Shown: piece after piece, positions 18,004-27,430 of the stretch
Layout: each line of letters opens with the position of its first letter
How positions within the stretch are numbered: the stretch's first letter is position 1
Source of the DNA: Acidobacteriota bacterium
GTDB lineage: Bacteria > Acidobacteriota > Terriglobia > Terriglobales > Acidobacteriaceae
DNA length: 64,000 nucleotides
Direction of reading: 5' to 3'
Assembly: GCA_013289685.1 (NCBI GenBank)
Contig: JABCZL010000004.1
Span: forward strand, 186,001 to 250,000
The notes under the pieces: generated by a model
The model's input: only the letters and a program-made list of their open reading frames with translations
What the model was told of the DNA's origin: nothing
Databases searched by the model: none
Position numbers and translations under genes: made by a program

Positions 18004-18372
18004 ATGCCTGAACTGGTCATTAGAGAAGAGCAGATTCGGGCTCTGCACAACGCGCAGCTATGCCGATGGATCTGCGACTATCTGCGAGAGGCTTATCCCG
18101 GTCCAACCGATCGGCTGGGACCGGTTACACTGACTGAACTCGTAACCGGTGCCGTTCGAGAAGCTCGCGGCCACGGCCTCCAGGACGGCACCGACATCCG
18201 GAAATACGCGCATGTCGTTTTCCTGCTCGGCCCGCGTTTAGCAGATAATTCTCCCTGGGCTTGTAAAATCCTCGCTAGCCGGGACTATCATAATTCCCGC
18301 GCGCGGCTCCGGGCACTGGAGGATGCCGCCATTCGCCACCTCGAAAAGGCTGGAGCTGGGAAGGAGAAGTAG
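18004..18372 (+). CDS. Type VI spike-associated small helical protein
   Basis: 122 residues from ATG 18004. The order LVIREEQIRALHNAQL (helix), YLREAYPG, then LTELVTGAVREARGHGL, RKYAHVVFLLG and DNSPWACKIL follows a family of small all-helical proteins encoded next to VgrG/PAAR spike genes in proteobacteria (pattern: I-x-x-x-Q-x-x-x-L, H/Y-L-R-x-x-F/Y-P, V-x-x-G/A-I/V-x-x-A-x-x-Y/H-G, P-W-A-x-x-I-L). No function is established; an adaptor or accessory role in effector loading is usually suspected. It is cytoplasmic, without a signal peptide. It is first in a ten-gene run, with its stop codon directly abutting the next start. Confidence 0.7.
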   Translation: MPELVIREEQIRALHNAQLCRWICDYLREAYPGPTDRLGPVTLTELVTGAVREARGHGLQDGTDIRKYAHVVFLLGPRLADNSPWACKILASRDYHNSRARLRALEDAAIRHLEKAGAGKEK

Positions 18373-18711
18373 ATGGCGGTACCCGATGGACCAATGACAC
18401 CGAACTCCCAAGCTGTTGATGGCATCTCCCCGAACGATGCGCGCCAGGCGGTGAATAAGCAGTCCGACGGCCCGGGACCGCCGCCCGACGTTCAGCCCTG
18501 CCCCCAGGACAAGACGTGGGTGGAGTTCTGTCTTTTAGATATGGAAGGGAACCCGGTAAGCGGCCAGCGGTATCGGGTCACTTTGGCCGACGGCTCCAAG
18601 TCCGAGGGCAGAACGCCCAAATCAGGACGCGTACGTTTTGACGGGATTTCTCACGGCACGGCCTCCATCGCTTATCTTGACCTCGACGAAGATGCCTGGG
18701 AGCGAATCTGA
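18373..18711 (+). CDS. Type VI spike-associated Ig-like protein (DLDEDAW motif)
   Basis: 112 residues. The disordered, Pro-rich first 45 residues are followed by a beta-sandwich of the carboxypeptidase-regulatory/Ig type: KTWVEFCLLDMEGNPVSGQR, YRVTLADGS, a G-R-V-R-F-D-G-I turn and the end DLDEDAWERI. That exact sequence of elements is common in small proteins or C-terminal extensions near type VI spike genes. The start abuts the previous stop codon, with GGAGAAG just upstream. It is probably a structural adaptor; no catalytic residues are seen. Confidence 0.7.
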   Translation: MAVPDGPMTPNSQAVDGISPNDARQAVNKQSDGPGPPPDVQPCPQDKTWVEFCLLDMEGNPVSGQRYRVTLADGSKSEGRTPKSGRVRFDGISHGTASIAYLDLDEDAWERI

Positions 18712-18723
18712 AGGTTAGATCCT

Positions 18724-19353
18724 ATGCCGATTCACCTCGTGAAGCAGGGCGATTGCATGAACACGATCGCCAACCAGTACGGTTTTTTCTGGTATTCGAT
18801 CTGGGATCATCCCAAGAACGAAGCTCTGCGGCGGACCCGCAAAGATCCCAACGTTCTGATGGCGGGAGATCAGGTGTTCATCCCCGACATCCGAGTGAAG
18901 GAGGGCACCGGAGGTACAGGCCAAGCGCACACCTTCCGCATGAAGGGCGTGCCCGTAAAGCTTCGTTTCCGGCTGAGTGATTTAGACGGATCCCCGCGAG
19001 TCGGCGAGCCGTACACCCTCACAGTGGACGGGGCGAAAATGAGAGGAGTCACCGACGAGGAAGGCGAACTCGCGGAAGTTATCTCTCCTGCGGCCAAAAA
19101 GGCGACCCTGAAGATTCCCTCGACAAACGAAGAATACGAATTCGACCTGGGATACATGAACCCGGGGGACTTCGCCAGTGGTTTACAAGCGCGGCTGAAG
19201 AACCTTGGATACTACAAGGGCGAGGCGACGGGCTCGCTGGACGACGAAACTCGCGCGGCGATTCGTCGATTCCAGCGGCATAATGGCCAGGAGGAGACCG
19301 GCGACACCACTCCCGAATTGTTAACCGCTATTTTGGAGTCTCACCAAGGCTGA
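18724..19353 (+). CDS. LysM and peptidoglycan-binding domain protein
   Basis: 209 residues. Domain 1 (~3-58) is LysM-like: HLVKQGDCMNTIANQYGFFW, then ALRRTRKDPNVLMAGDQVFI. Domain 2 (~75-145) is an Ig-like unit (VKLRFRLSDLDGSPRVGEPY). Domain 3 (~150-207) is PG_binding_1: LQARLKNLGYYKGEATGSLD, then TRAAIRRFQRHNG. The combination LysM, Ig-like and PG-binding without a signal peptide is the usual form beside type VI spikes, where it is thought to help effectors meet the cell wall. The gene is 12 bp from its upstream neighbour and 7 bp from the metallopeptidase gene. Confidence 0.78.
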   Translation: MPIHLVKQGDCMNTIANQYGFFWYSIWDHPKNEALRRTRKDPNVLMAGDQVFIPDIRVKEGTGGTGQAHTFRMKGVPVKLRFRLSDLDGSPRVGEPYTLTVDGAKMRGVTDEEGELAEVISPAAKKATLKIPSTNEEYEFDLGYMNPGDFASGLQARLKNLGYYKGEATGSLDDETRAAIRRFQRHNGQEETGDTTPELLTAILESHQG

Positions 19354-19360
19354 ACCTCCA

Positions 19361-22300
19361 TTGACCTACAGCGCGCTCAAAACCGGCTACGATACCAATA
19401 CTCACAACCGCCTCAAGCCGGCAGTCCCCGAAGTATTCTTGCAACTGCAATTTAAAGACCCGGAAAACGACATCATCGACTTCCCCAAGGGCGTGGACGT
19501 CGTCGTGGAATATGGGGGTGATGCGACTAAACGATACGAGGGTAAGACCGAAGACAAAGGCTTGCTGCGATTTACGGCGACGCAGGTCGAGCGGGCCACA
19601 GTCACCATCGCAACCTGGCCGCAATGGAAAACGTTCACTCTCAGGTTTGACACGACGACGTACACGCAGTACATCGTTTGCGACCGCAGCAAACCCGCAG
19701 TGGCCAAAATTTGTACGGACAATCCCGATCCCGCCAACGCCGCCAAGGTGCCTTCCCCCCCGGGTCCCGAGTATCGGTTCTTCAGTCTCCCGCGGAAATG
19801 CAAACTGAAGCAGATCGACCTGGATTCGGCACCGGCCATTCCGGCCGATCAGGGTACGTGGAAGGACGCCGACGGGACTATCAGTCACAAGGACATTGCC
19901 GACCTCAAGGATTGGAAGGACATCGGCACCGAAGCCAGCCCCATCAAAATCGTGCTGAAGCCCTTGTGGCTGTTCTTGCGCTACGAGTTCTTCGATCGCC
20001 GGTTCGGCCCGGCGCCGCGAGCCGGAGGCGCCGGCGGACATCGCGCCAAGGTGACCGTGCCGCCGCTTATTCTGGAGGGTTTCCGCACCAAGCCGGATCC
20101 CGGAGCGCCTGATCCCGCTCTGGCCGATCTCAACAGCCCCGACTTCGGCTACGTCAAGAGCAACTGGACGGTCAAGGACAATACGAACCGGGTGCAATGC
20201 CTCCCCTGGTTTCTGGCACGCAAGGACAACCTCAGCAATATGGATGATTTCCTGGGGACCAAGCTGGGTATCCGGTTCCAGTTCCCCGACGAGCAGACCT
20301 TCATATACTCCGTCGATGAAAACACCCGGAACATCATCCATGTCAATCCGGATCCGGATCCCGGCCCACAGAGGTTGCGGCATTACCGCCTGCCAAAGCT
20401 ATGGAAGTCGAAAAACTATTACACGCGCAATGCGGGCGGGGGAGATAAGTTTTTTGGCGAACTGACCACGGGCAACATAACGGCCGCAGTCAACGTAGGC
20501 GCGGCACTGAGGTTTTGCCTGGACGACATCGTTCTGACGGATAACACAATGGCTGTCCTGCCGCTGAACGCGGCCGATCGCGTGACCGTCTACCATCACC
20601 GCTTCGCCAATCTCGGCGGCGACATCAAGGACCCCGAGGGCGTTTGGAAGAGCGGCGCTGGCGTAGTTGTGGATCAGGCCTATCCCTGGTCCGATTTCAC
20701 CATGATCACGGCCGACAAATACGGCGGAGCCGCGGCCAAGAAGTTCTACATCCACGATTATCCGGACTGGACGCGGCTGGTGTTGGCCAATGGCAATATG
20801 TTCGACGCCTTTGACGCTCGAACGCCGGATACAGCTCCAGTGGTGGGAGCTCGCGCCGCCGTGCGCTGGGTCGACGCCACTGCCGCTCCCAACGGGCTAG
20901 CGGCAGGCACGAACTTCGGCACACCCTATGCGGCTCCGCGTCCAGGCATCTTTGTACGACCCACCCCCGACAAGAAAGGCCTATTTGCCATCCAGCCTTT
21001 TTACTGGCAACACTTCATGACTTCGTACAACGATGCCAATCAGGTGCCGGGCCCGCTGAAGCACAACGAGTGGGCGGCATCCTACCCGGCTGCTTCCCAG
21101 AAGGATCAGATTGGCCGATTCGATATGGCGTTGCTTCGGTGCTCGGATGTAGATAGCGCAACCGAAGAAGAGATTGCGGCCGTCATCCGGTATCACCGCT
21201 GCTCGTTTGACTTTACGACGGTGGCTTCCCCGGGGATGCCGCAGGACGCCTGGATCAAACTCTTCTGCGACAATGTTTCAGCTCGATGGAACGGGCACGA
21301 CGGCACCATGCCGGCGAACAATGCGCCTGCTTGGATCATGCCGCGAACTCCGCCGAAGCCTCCTTTACAGATTCAGATCGTCAGCATCTATCAGCACCTG
21401 AAGAAAGCCTGGGCGCACTGGTATATCACGATCCTGCCGTCCGCCGGAAGATCTTCTATGGGAGAAGTGGACGGCACGGGCGGGCTTCGACAAAACTGCG
21501 TAATCCAGGATTCGGGTCCGCCCCCAGTCAATGACGCCTGGGGGGTAGGCACGACCGGCAGAGGATTGGCTGCAGCCCACGAATTTGGTCACTGCGGCAG
21601 CCTGGCTGACGAGTATATCGAAGACAGCACCCACAGCCCGAACGCGAGCGTCAAGAACCTGTTAGGAACGCCCTACATTCACGAAAAAGAGGCAAATGGT
21701 AAGGGTTTGATGCACGGCAACTGGTTTATCCGCGCGAGATACCTGTGGCATTCCGCGGAATGGCTGCGGCTGGTTCCGGCCCTGGCAACGGTAGACTTTA
21801 AGATCCAGCATCCACCCGAGAACAACTACTTTATTCCGCACTATCCTCGCGACGCCGCGCCAGCCGTTTATCGGTACCGCAACTTTGTGAACTGGCCGGT
21901 GGCATGGAATTACCGTGCACACATCGGGGGAAACACGCTGTTCGACGCCGTTCTCTGGATATTCGGTGATGACAGATACAGCAACCAGGTCTTGCCGAGC
22001 AAAATAGCGGGTGGGGGCGGCGGCAGGATTGACGGGATGCTGTCCGTGCTGCTTAAAATCCTGGTGGATTTTACGAATTTACCGGCGACATTGACGGCGG
22101 CAGATCGGCAGGCATTTCGCACTAAGGTTTTCACTCTACTCGAGACCAACTACTTCACAAACCAGCTCTGTTTCCGGCGCGTGGCCAACTTTCAGGTTTC
22201 GGCGGGCGCTCGCGCGGAGGTGCCGTCGTTTGACCGCTGTCTTGTACATTTCATTCCCTGCTTTTACACTGCGGGAACGGGGGACGACTCTCCGACCGGC

Positions 22301-22654
22301 GCTACCGACCTGATCAACACCGCCCCGCCGCATCTTCGGGTCACCTTCTCCGCAGCCGGGCCACTCGAGACTTGGACTCCGCCGGCTGGCTGGAGTCCGG
22401 CTCCGGCTGGCCCCCCGACTTTGAATATTCGCGTTCCGGGAGCGCTTGCGCTCGCGGTGGCACCGGTCCCAGCCGGAACTCTTGCCGGTGCAGCGACGGC
22501 AGTGTCAGCACGAATCTGGACTCGATGCATTGAACTCCTGGGGCTGACGGAGACATCACCCCCGGGAGCGCCAGACTTTTTTGTTGGGGCCTCATTTGCG
22601 CCTATAGTACAAGGGGTGATGGATGCAGGAGTACCGCCGCCCGTCATCTTTTAG
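19361..22654 (+). CDS. Giant zinc metallopeptidase, probable secreted effector
   Basis: 1097 residues from TTG 19361, without a signal peptide. The only catalytic signature is HEFGHCGSLADEY: His740, Glu741, His744 and Asp750 have the spacing of metzincin/M64-type zinc sites (HExxHxxxxxD), and Met784 in GLMHG could be the Met-turn. Residues ~30-105 are Ig-like. The rest (about 200-700) matches no family I recognise and is rich in aromatic residues. The C-terminus is Pro/Ala-rich. Lack of a signal peptide, the position right after three spike-accessory-like genes and the protease motif suggest an effector delivered by a contractile system, perhaps cleaving a protein or peptidoglycan; this is inference. 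It overlaps the next gene by 32 bp. Confidence 0.8.
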   Translation: MTYSALKTGYDTNTHNRLKPAVPEVFLQLQFKDPENDIIDFPKGVDVVVEYGGDATKRYEGKTEDKGLLRFTATQVERATVTIATWPQWKTFTLRFDTTTYTQYIVCDRSKPAVAKICTDNPDPANAAKVPSPPGPEYRFFSLPRKCKLKQIDLDSAPAIPADQGTWKDADGTISHKDIADLKDWKDIGTEASPIKIVLKPLWLFLRYEFFDRRFGPAPRAGGAGGHRAKVTVPPLILEGFRTKPDPGAPDPALADLNSPDFGYVKSNWTVKDNTNRVQCLPWFLARKDNLSNMDDFLGTKLGIRFQFPDEQTFIYSVDENTRNIIHVNPDPDPGPQRLRHYRLPKLWKSKNYYTRNAGGGDKFFGELTTGNITAAVNVGAALRFCLDDIVLTDNTMAVLPLNAADRVTVYHHRFANLGGDIKDPEGVWKSGAGVVVDQAYPWSDFTMITADKYGGAAAKKFYIHDYPDWTRLVLANGNMFDAFDARTPDTAPVVGARAAVRWVDATAAPNGLAAGTNFGTPYAAPRPGIFVRPTPDKKGLFAIQPFYWQHFMTSYNDANQVPGPLKHNEWAASYPAASQKDQIGRFDMALLRCSDVDSATEEEIAAVIRYHRCSFDFTTVASPGMPQDAWIKLFCDNVSARWNGHDGTMPANNAPAWIMPRTPPKPPLQIQIVSIYQHLKKAWAHWYITILPSAGRSSMGEVDGTGGLRQNCVIQDSGPPPVNDAWGVGTTGRGLAAAHEFGHCGSLADEYIEDSTHSPNASVKNLLGTPYIHEKEANGKGLMHGNWFIRARYLWHSAEWLRLVPALATVDFKIQHPPENNYFIPHYPRDAAPAVYRYRNFVNWPVAWNYRAHIGGNTLFDAVLWIFGDDRYSNQVLPSKIAGGGGGRIDGMLSVLLKILVDFTNLPATLTAADRQAFRTKVFTLLETNYFTNQLCFRRVANFQVSAGARAEVPSFDRCLVHFIPCFYTAGTGDDSPTGATDLINTAPPHLRVTFSAAGPLETWTPPAGWSPAPAGPPTLNIRVPGALALAVAPVPAGTLAGAATAVSARIWTRCIELLGLTETSPPGAPDFFVGASFAPIVQGVMDAGVPPPVIF

Positions 22655-23990
22655 CGCGTGGGCGTCGCTGGCTGTGGCGTTGGTCCTGGTGTGTGCGCTT
22701 CCCGCACAGGAAAAGAGCTCGGGCAAAACAGGTCAGCGAGCGAAGGAAACCAAGATGACCGATGTCTTCACCCGTTATTGGGACCCTACACCGGTGACGC
22801 CTGCAACACCGCCGCGGCCGATTCAGCCGGTGCGGAAAGCCCTGTCCATGCAGAAGGCCCAGCCGGGTCCGCCAGTGGTTCTGCGCCGGTATGTGAATGA
22901 TCGTCGCAACTCCAGGGCCGGCGGGTCTCTGGATGTCTCTCCGAACGCCGTGATGGACGTTCGCTGGAAGGCAGAGTTGCGGGACGGTCTTTATCCTTCG
23001 GCCGTGCTTGCGGCGGGAGACCGAATCGTCGTCCATGGCCCAAGCCTCTGGATGCTGCTGGATACAGACGGCCGGACCGTAGCCAGCGGCCCACTGGGTG
23101 CCAGCGAGCTCTTTCTGGATCCGGCGCACACCATGTTCTTCGGGGCCAATGTCGCCGGTCTGATTACGGGTTACAACCTCAGCAACGGTAAGCGCGTTTT
23201 CGATGTCTCTCTCAATTATGGAGGCCAGTACGAACGCCCGCTGCTGGCTCGCCATGATCGTCTGTTGCTAGCCGTCGGAGTCAAGCGGGACGTTGATCCG
23301 CATGGCCCGCCGCCCGAAGAATCGAGCATCGAAGTACTGAATCTGGGAGATCCTGCCGCCCCCAGGAACTGGGATCAGGAGGGCGGCCCGCAACCTGTCA
23401 ACGACCTCAAGGCCGCGACTCGCGGCCTGAAGGCGGCTCTCACCGATGAGGAGGTGATGCTGGCAACGCGGGACCGGATTTTCCTCGCGAACTGGAACAT
23501 GGACCTCCTTCGTGCTTTTACCGGAGACTTCAGTCCCGTTGAGATCGCGTTGGACGAGGCGGGCAACATTTATTTGACTGTGGCTCGGCCCGGCCGCCAG
23601 TCGCTGTGGCTCGTGACTCCTCAGGGAGAGTTGGTGTATTCTTTCGATTTGCCGCCCGGCGTTGAGCTTTCCGGTCTCCCCGTGGTGGTCGGATACGACC
23701 ATACCGCTTATCTGCTTGCCGGGCGCCAGATCCTCAGCATCGCGCCCGACGGCAAGCTGAATTGGATGCGCGCGACCGAAGGCCAGATTGCTGGAGCGGC
23801 CGCGACCTACGACGACTTGCTCCTGGTCAGCGAAGGCGATTCGCTCACGGCCTGGGACGCCCAAGGCCAGCGGCGAGTCCTGTATCGCTTTACGGGGGAA
23901 CAACTCGCGGCTGCGCCCGCGTTGATCGGCGACGGCGATCTCCTACTCGCTACACAGACTCGGCTGTACCGGCTCAGTCGCAGGCGGTAA
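22623..23990 (+). CDS. Exported PQQ-like beta-propeller protein
   Basis: 455 residues. The N-terminus has a hydrophobic segment (WASLAVALVLVCALPAQ) that looks like a signal peptide. From ~95 to the end it has repeated blade-like units with alternating strands, for example PSAVLAAGDRIVVHGPSLWM, VSEGDSLTAWDAQGQRRVLY and PALIGDGDLLLATQTRLYRL. This is the pattern of PQQ/quinoprotein-like propellers, probably used here for binding rather than redox chemistry, since no PQQ ligand set is evident. It starts inside the end of the metallopeptidase gene, indicating translational coupling, and the large glycosyltransferase gene starts 23 bp after it. It may be a partner, inhibitor or immunity factor for the peptidase in the periplasm; this is a guess from position. 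Confidence 0.72.
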   Translation: MQEYRRPSSFSAWASLAVALVLVCALPAQEKSSGKTGQRAKETKMTDVFTRYWDPTPVTPATPPRPIQPVRKALSMQKAQPGPPVVLRRYVNDRRNSRAGGSLDVSPNAVMDVRWKAELRDGLYPSAVLAAGDRIVVHGPSLWMLLDTDGRTVASGPLGASELFLDPAHTMFFGANVAGLITGYNLSNGKRVFDVSLNYGGQYERPLLARHDRLLLAVGVKRDVDPHGPPPEESSIEVLNLGDPAAPRNWDQEGGPQPVNDLKAATRGLKAALTDEEVMLATRDRIFLANWNMDLLRAFTGDFSPVEIALDEAGNIYLTVARPGRQSLWLVTPQGELVYSFDLPPGVELSGLPVVVGYDHTAYLLAGRQILSIAPDGKLNWMRATEGQIAGAAATYDDLLLVSEGDSLTAWDAQGQRRVLYRFTGEQLAAAPALIGDGDLLLATQTRLYRLSRRR

Positions 23991-24013
23991 TTGCAGATTG
24001 GTTCATCAAGAAG

Positions 24014-27000
24014 ATGGCCCGCAACCTTCTGGTCTCCTGTATTCTCCGCGGCCGGCTCTCCGCGTCGGCTGCTTCGCAGACGATCGGGAGTCTTCTTCGC
24101 CAGGATTACAAGGCTGTCGAGCTGATCCTTATCGACGACAGCAATCAGAGTGTAGATTTCGTCTCCCCCGATCCACGCGTCCGCTATGTGCAACTCGGGT
24201 CCCGCCTGTCCCCCGCTGAACTCCGCAATTTTGCCTGCCGCCAAGCGCGGGGCGACATCATGGTGGACTGCGGCGAGCACTGGTGGTACGCGCCCCACCA
24301 CATCTCCCTGCTCACCGATCCGTTGGTCCATAGCGGTGTGCAGGTCGCCGCTCCTGAAAGCCTTCGGTTTTGCGATTTCGAGGGGCGCGCTTGGGAAGTC
24401 CGGTGGAAGGGGACGAAACGCAGTTCCATTCCAGCCGGTTGTGTGGCCTGGCGGCGGAGTTGGTGGGAGCGAAATCCCTTTGGCAGCGAGCCAGACAGCG
24501 AGGTAATCACTTTCGACCGTGCGCGAATTGCCCGCGTAGCCGGTCCCGTATCGGCTGTCTGCTTCCGACCGCCGCCGCGCGAACTTGCACGAACTGCTTA
24601 TGACCCAGACGATTTGCGCGCGATACTGGGCCGCGACGCGAAGTCTTACGGGCTCGCGGAAGCGCACCCACCTGCCGTTGCTCAGGCGGCCCAGGAATCC
24701 AGCCGCGCTCTCACCAAAGATCCTCCCCTGGTGTCTTGCATCTTGGTGGCTCACGATTCGGCGGCAGCCGCGATTGCGGTGGATCTGTTTCGCGCCCAAG
24801 AGTACGAACCGAAAGAGTTGATCCTGGTCGACCGAAGCGGAACCCTGGCGGACCTGCTCCCGCGCGACAGTCGTTACCGATACGTGGGGACTGGGCCGGA
24901 AACATCGATGGGGGAGGCACGCAATCTCGGCTGTGCCGAGAGCGCAGGCGAGCTCATCGCGCACTGGGAGGAAAACGACTGGCATTTGCCTCGCCGACTG
25001 CCCGCTCTCGTCTCCGCGCTGCTATCGGAGGCTTGTGACTTGTGTGGCGAAAGCTCCACCTTGCTCTGCGACTTGGACGCCAGCGAAGCAGCGAACTTGC
25101 ACTATCCTCAGCACGCCGGTTTCCACGTCGATGGCCGCTCGCTCCTGTATCGCCGATCGCTTTGGGAGCAACACCGGTTCCCCGACACCGACTTTCGCGA
25201 AGACCTCAGTTTCGTCCGCCGCGCTGAGACCGCGAAACGGCGGGCGGTTTCCGAGACCGGTCTGCGCGTAACGTTCGTTCCAATTCCCGAAAGTCCGTAT
25301 GCGCACCCGTTTCCGCTACACGAGGTCCGCCGAATCGTGGGTGCCGACTGGAGCTTCTTTGAGCGAGAGCGCCCCCTCAAAGCCACGCCAGCCGGTCCCA
25401 AGCGCCAAGAGGACGCCTCAGAGGTTGTTCGCCAAGCGAGCGCCATCGTTGAGCAACAGATAGGAACTGTCGCAGCTCGCTCCTCTACGTCCCAAGTAGT
25501 GCCGCCGCCGGATCCAACGACTCTGGTTACCTGCATCATGCCCACGCGCGACCGCCCCGAATTTGTCCGCTGGGCAGTGGAGTACTTCTTGCGGCAGGAC
25601 TATCCGGCGCGGGAATTAGTGGTTATCGATGATGGATCGGAGGCCATTGACCACCTGCTGCCGCCGGATCCGCGGTTGCGATACATCCGTCTCGCTGAGC
25701 GGCTGACCATCGGAGCCAAACGCAATCTGGCGTGCCAGCAAGCACGCGGAGACATCATCGCCCATTGGGATGATGACGACTGGCAATCCCCCGCTCGCAT
25801 CCGGGCTCAGGTAGAGACGCTGGAGCATGAGAACGCCGATGTGTGCGGCCTCGGTTCAATTCTGGTGGTGGATGCGCAAGCAGGTCGCGCATGGCGTTAC
25901 CGCTGCCCGATTACGGAGAGCTCGTTTTATGCGGTAGGAACTTCCCTCTGTTATCGGCGCACTTTTTGGGAGCGCAACTATTTCGCGGATGTTGATGTGG
26001 CGGAAGACCGCCAGTTCCTTTGGAACGCAGGGCAGGTTCGGATGGCGCAGGTCAGCGACGAGTCGCTGGTCGTGGCCGTTCTACACGAATGCAACACCAC
26101 AACCTTTAATCCGGGTGGTGCATATTGGTCAGCTGCCGGCACGGAAGAAGTGAAAGCGATTCTCAGAGACGATTGGCAGAGGTACTCCGGCGGGAAATCG
26201 ATGCTGGTGGCAGATAGAGTATCCAAGAGCGCCCCCCCGCCTCGAGCGGACGCTCGGCAGACTCTCGCTCCACGGCCCTTGCACGTCGAGTCGAACGGCC
26301 ATCGCCCGTTGGTTTCCTGCATCATGCCCACGCACAACCGGCGGCGGTTCATTCCGCTCGCGATTCAGATGTTCCTTCGACAAGACTACGACCCCAAGGA
26401 GATGGTCATTCTCGACGACGGCACGGACCGTGTCGAGGATCTAGTGCCGCAGGACGACCGCTTTCGCTACATTCGCACGGCCGGCGAGATGTCGGTCGGG
26501 GCAAAACGCAACTTGGGCTGCGCGATGGCGCGCGGCGAGATTCTCTTGCACTGGGACGATGACGACTGGCAGGGGTCCGGGCGCATCCGGACGATGGCGA
26601 GTGCTCTGCTCGATGAAAAGGCCGACCTGTGCGGCCTGAATCCTCTTTATTTCTACGATCTGCGCTCGGGCCTGGCGTGGCTTTACCGGCACCCTCCGGA
26701 GGTTCGCTTCTGGGTGGCCGGCACCTCTATGTGCTATCGACGCGAGTTTTGGGAGCGTAACCGGTTTCCGGATGTGGATGTCGGCGAGGACAACCACTTT
26801 ATCTGGAACGCGGCGGGCGGCAAAATGCTGGCGCTCTCGGATACGAATCTACAAGTCGCGCTTTTGCACGCTGAGAACGGAAGTCCCAAAACGATTGGCG
26901 ACGAATACTGGCAGGCCCATCCAGAGTCGGACATCCGATGGCTCATGGGCGCCGATTTCCATTTCTATCGTTTCGAGCCGCCGCTGCCGAGGCTGAATCT

Positions 27001-27430
27001 GGGATGCGCCGACGCCCTGATCCCCGGCATGTGGAACGTGGATCGCGCCGGTCACCCCGACCAGATTGCCGACCTGCGCTTTGCCTGGCCTTGGGCAGAT
27101 TCCAGCGTCGAATACATCCGCGCGCACGACATCATCGAGCACTTACCCGATCGGGTCCACACCATGAACGAAGCCTGGCGCATCCTGCAACCTTACGGAC
27201 GGATCGAGATTGCCGTTCCCACCACCGCGGGATCGGGTGCTTTTCAGGACCCGACTCATGTCAGCTTCTGGAACCGACGCACCTTTCTTTATTTTGAAGC
27301 GGGAAATCCTTACCGCGAGCGGTTTGCCGAGGGGTATGGAATATCGGCCGCGTTTCGCGTCGTCTTCGAGTCCGCGCAGGACAGCATCGACGGCGAGCGC
27401 CTGACCATTGTGCTGGAGGCAGTGAAGTGA
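24014..27430 (+). CDS. Four tandem GT2 glycosyltransferase domains fused to a methyltransferase
   Basis: 1138 residues from ATG 24014; the frame is open upstream, but that part lies inside the propeller gene. Four GT2-A units start near residues 5, 236, 498 and 762. Units 3 and 4 are intact: TCIMPTRDRPEF / SCIMPTHNRRRF, VVIDDGS / VILDDGT, and HWDDDDW at 584 and 846, each followed by an E-D motif (VAEDRQF, VGEDNHF). Unit 2 has HWEENDW (317) and unit 1 DCGEHWW (85), so their metal-binding DxD motifs are lost. Residues ~988-1138 are a SAM-methyltransferase-like domain (LNLGCADALIPGMWNVDRAG, HDIIEHLPD). It would build or modify a glycan in the cytoplasm. The stop overlaps the next start (GTGA). 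Confidence 0.85.
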   Translation: MARNLLVSCILRGRLSASAASQTIGSLLRQDYKAVELILIDDSNQSVDFVSPDPRVRYVQLGSRLSPAELRNFACRQARGDIMVDCGEHWWYAPHHISLLTDPLVHSGVQVAAPESLRFCDFEGRAWEVRWKGTKRSSIPAGCVAWRRSWWERNPFGSEPDSEVITFDRARIARVAGPVSAVCFRPPPRELARTAYDPDDLRAILGRDAKSYGLAEAHPPAVAQAAQESSRALTKDPPLVSCILVAHDSAAAAIAVDLFRAQEYEPKELILVDRSGTLADLLPRDSRYRYVGTGPETSMGEARNLGCAESAGELIAHWEENDWHLPRRLPALVSALLSEACDLCGESSTLLCDLDASEAANLHYPQHAGFHVDGRSLLYRRSLWEQHRFPDTDFREDLSFVRRAETAKRRAVSETGLRVTFVPIPESPYAHPFPLHEVRRIVGADWSFFERERPLKATPAGPKRQEDASEVVRQASAIVEQQIGTVAARSSTSQVVPPPDPTTLVTCIMPTRDRPEFVRWAVEYFLRQDYPARELVVIDDGSEAIDHLLPPDPRLRYIRLAERLTIGAKRNLACQQARGDIIAHWDDDDWQSPARIRAQVETLEHENADVCGLGSILVVDAQAGRAWRYRCPITESSFYAVGTSLCYRRTFWERNYFADVDVAEDRQFLWNAGQVRMAQVSDESLVVAVLHECNTTTFNPGGAYWSAAGTEEVKAILRDDWQRYSGGKSMLVADRVSKSAPPPRADARQTLAPRPLHVESNGHRPLVSCIMPTHNRRRFIPLAIQMFLRQDYDPKEMVILDDGTDRVEDLVPQDDRFRYIRTAGEMSVGAKRNLGCAMARGEILLHWDDDDWQGSGRIRTMASALLDEKADLCGLNPLYFYDLRSGLAWLYRHPPEVRFWVAGTSMCYRREFWERNRFPDVDVGEDNHFIWNAAGGKMLALSDTNLQVALLHAENGSPKTIGDEYWQAHPESDIRWLMGADFHFYRFEPPLPRLNLGCADALIPGMWNVDRAGHPDQIADLRFAWPWADSSVEYIRAHDIIEHLPDRVHTMNEAWRILQPYGRIEIAVPTTAGSGAFQDPTHVSFWNRRTFLYFEAGNPYRERFAEGYGISAAFRVVFESAQDSIDGERLTIVLEAVK

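Noticed and set aside
18004..23990. Calling this a complete type VI secretion locus
   Set aside because: Only accessory-like proteins and a candidate effector are present; no baseplate, sheath, tube, spike or membrane-complex gene is recognised.
23807..24985. 392-codon minus-strand frame opposite the propeller and GT2 genes
   Set aside because: It spans two well-supported plus-strand genes, and its length results from high GC codon bias.
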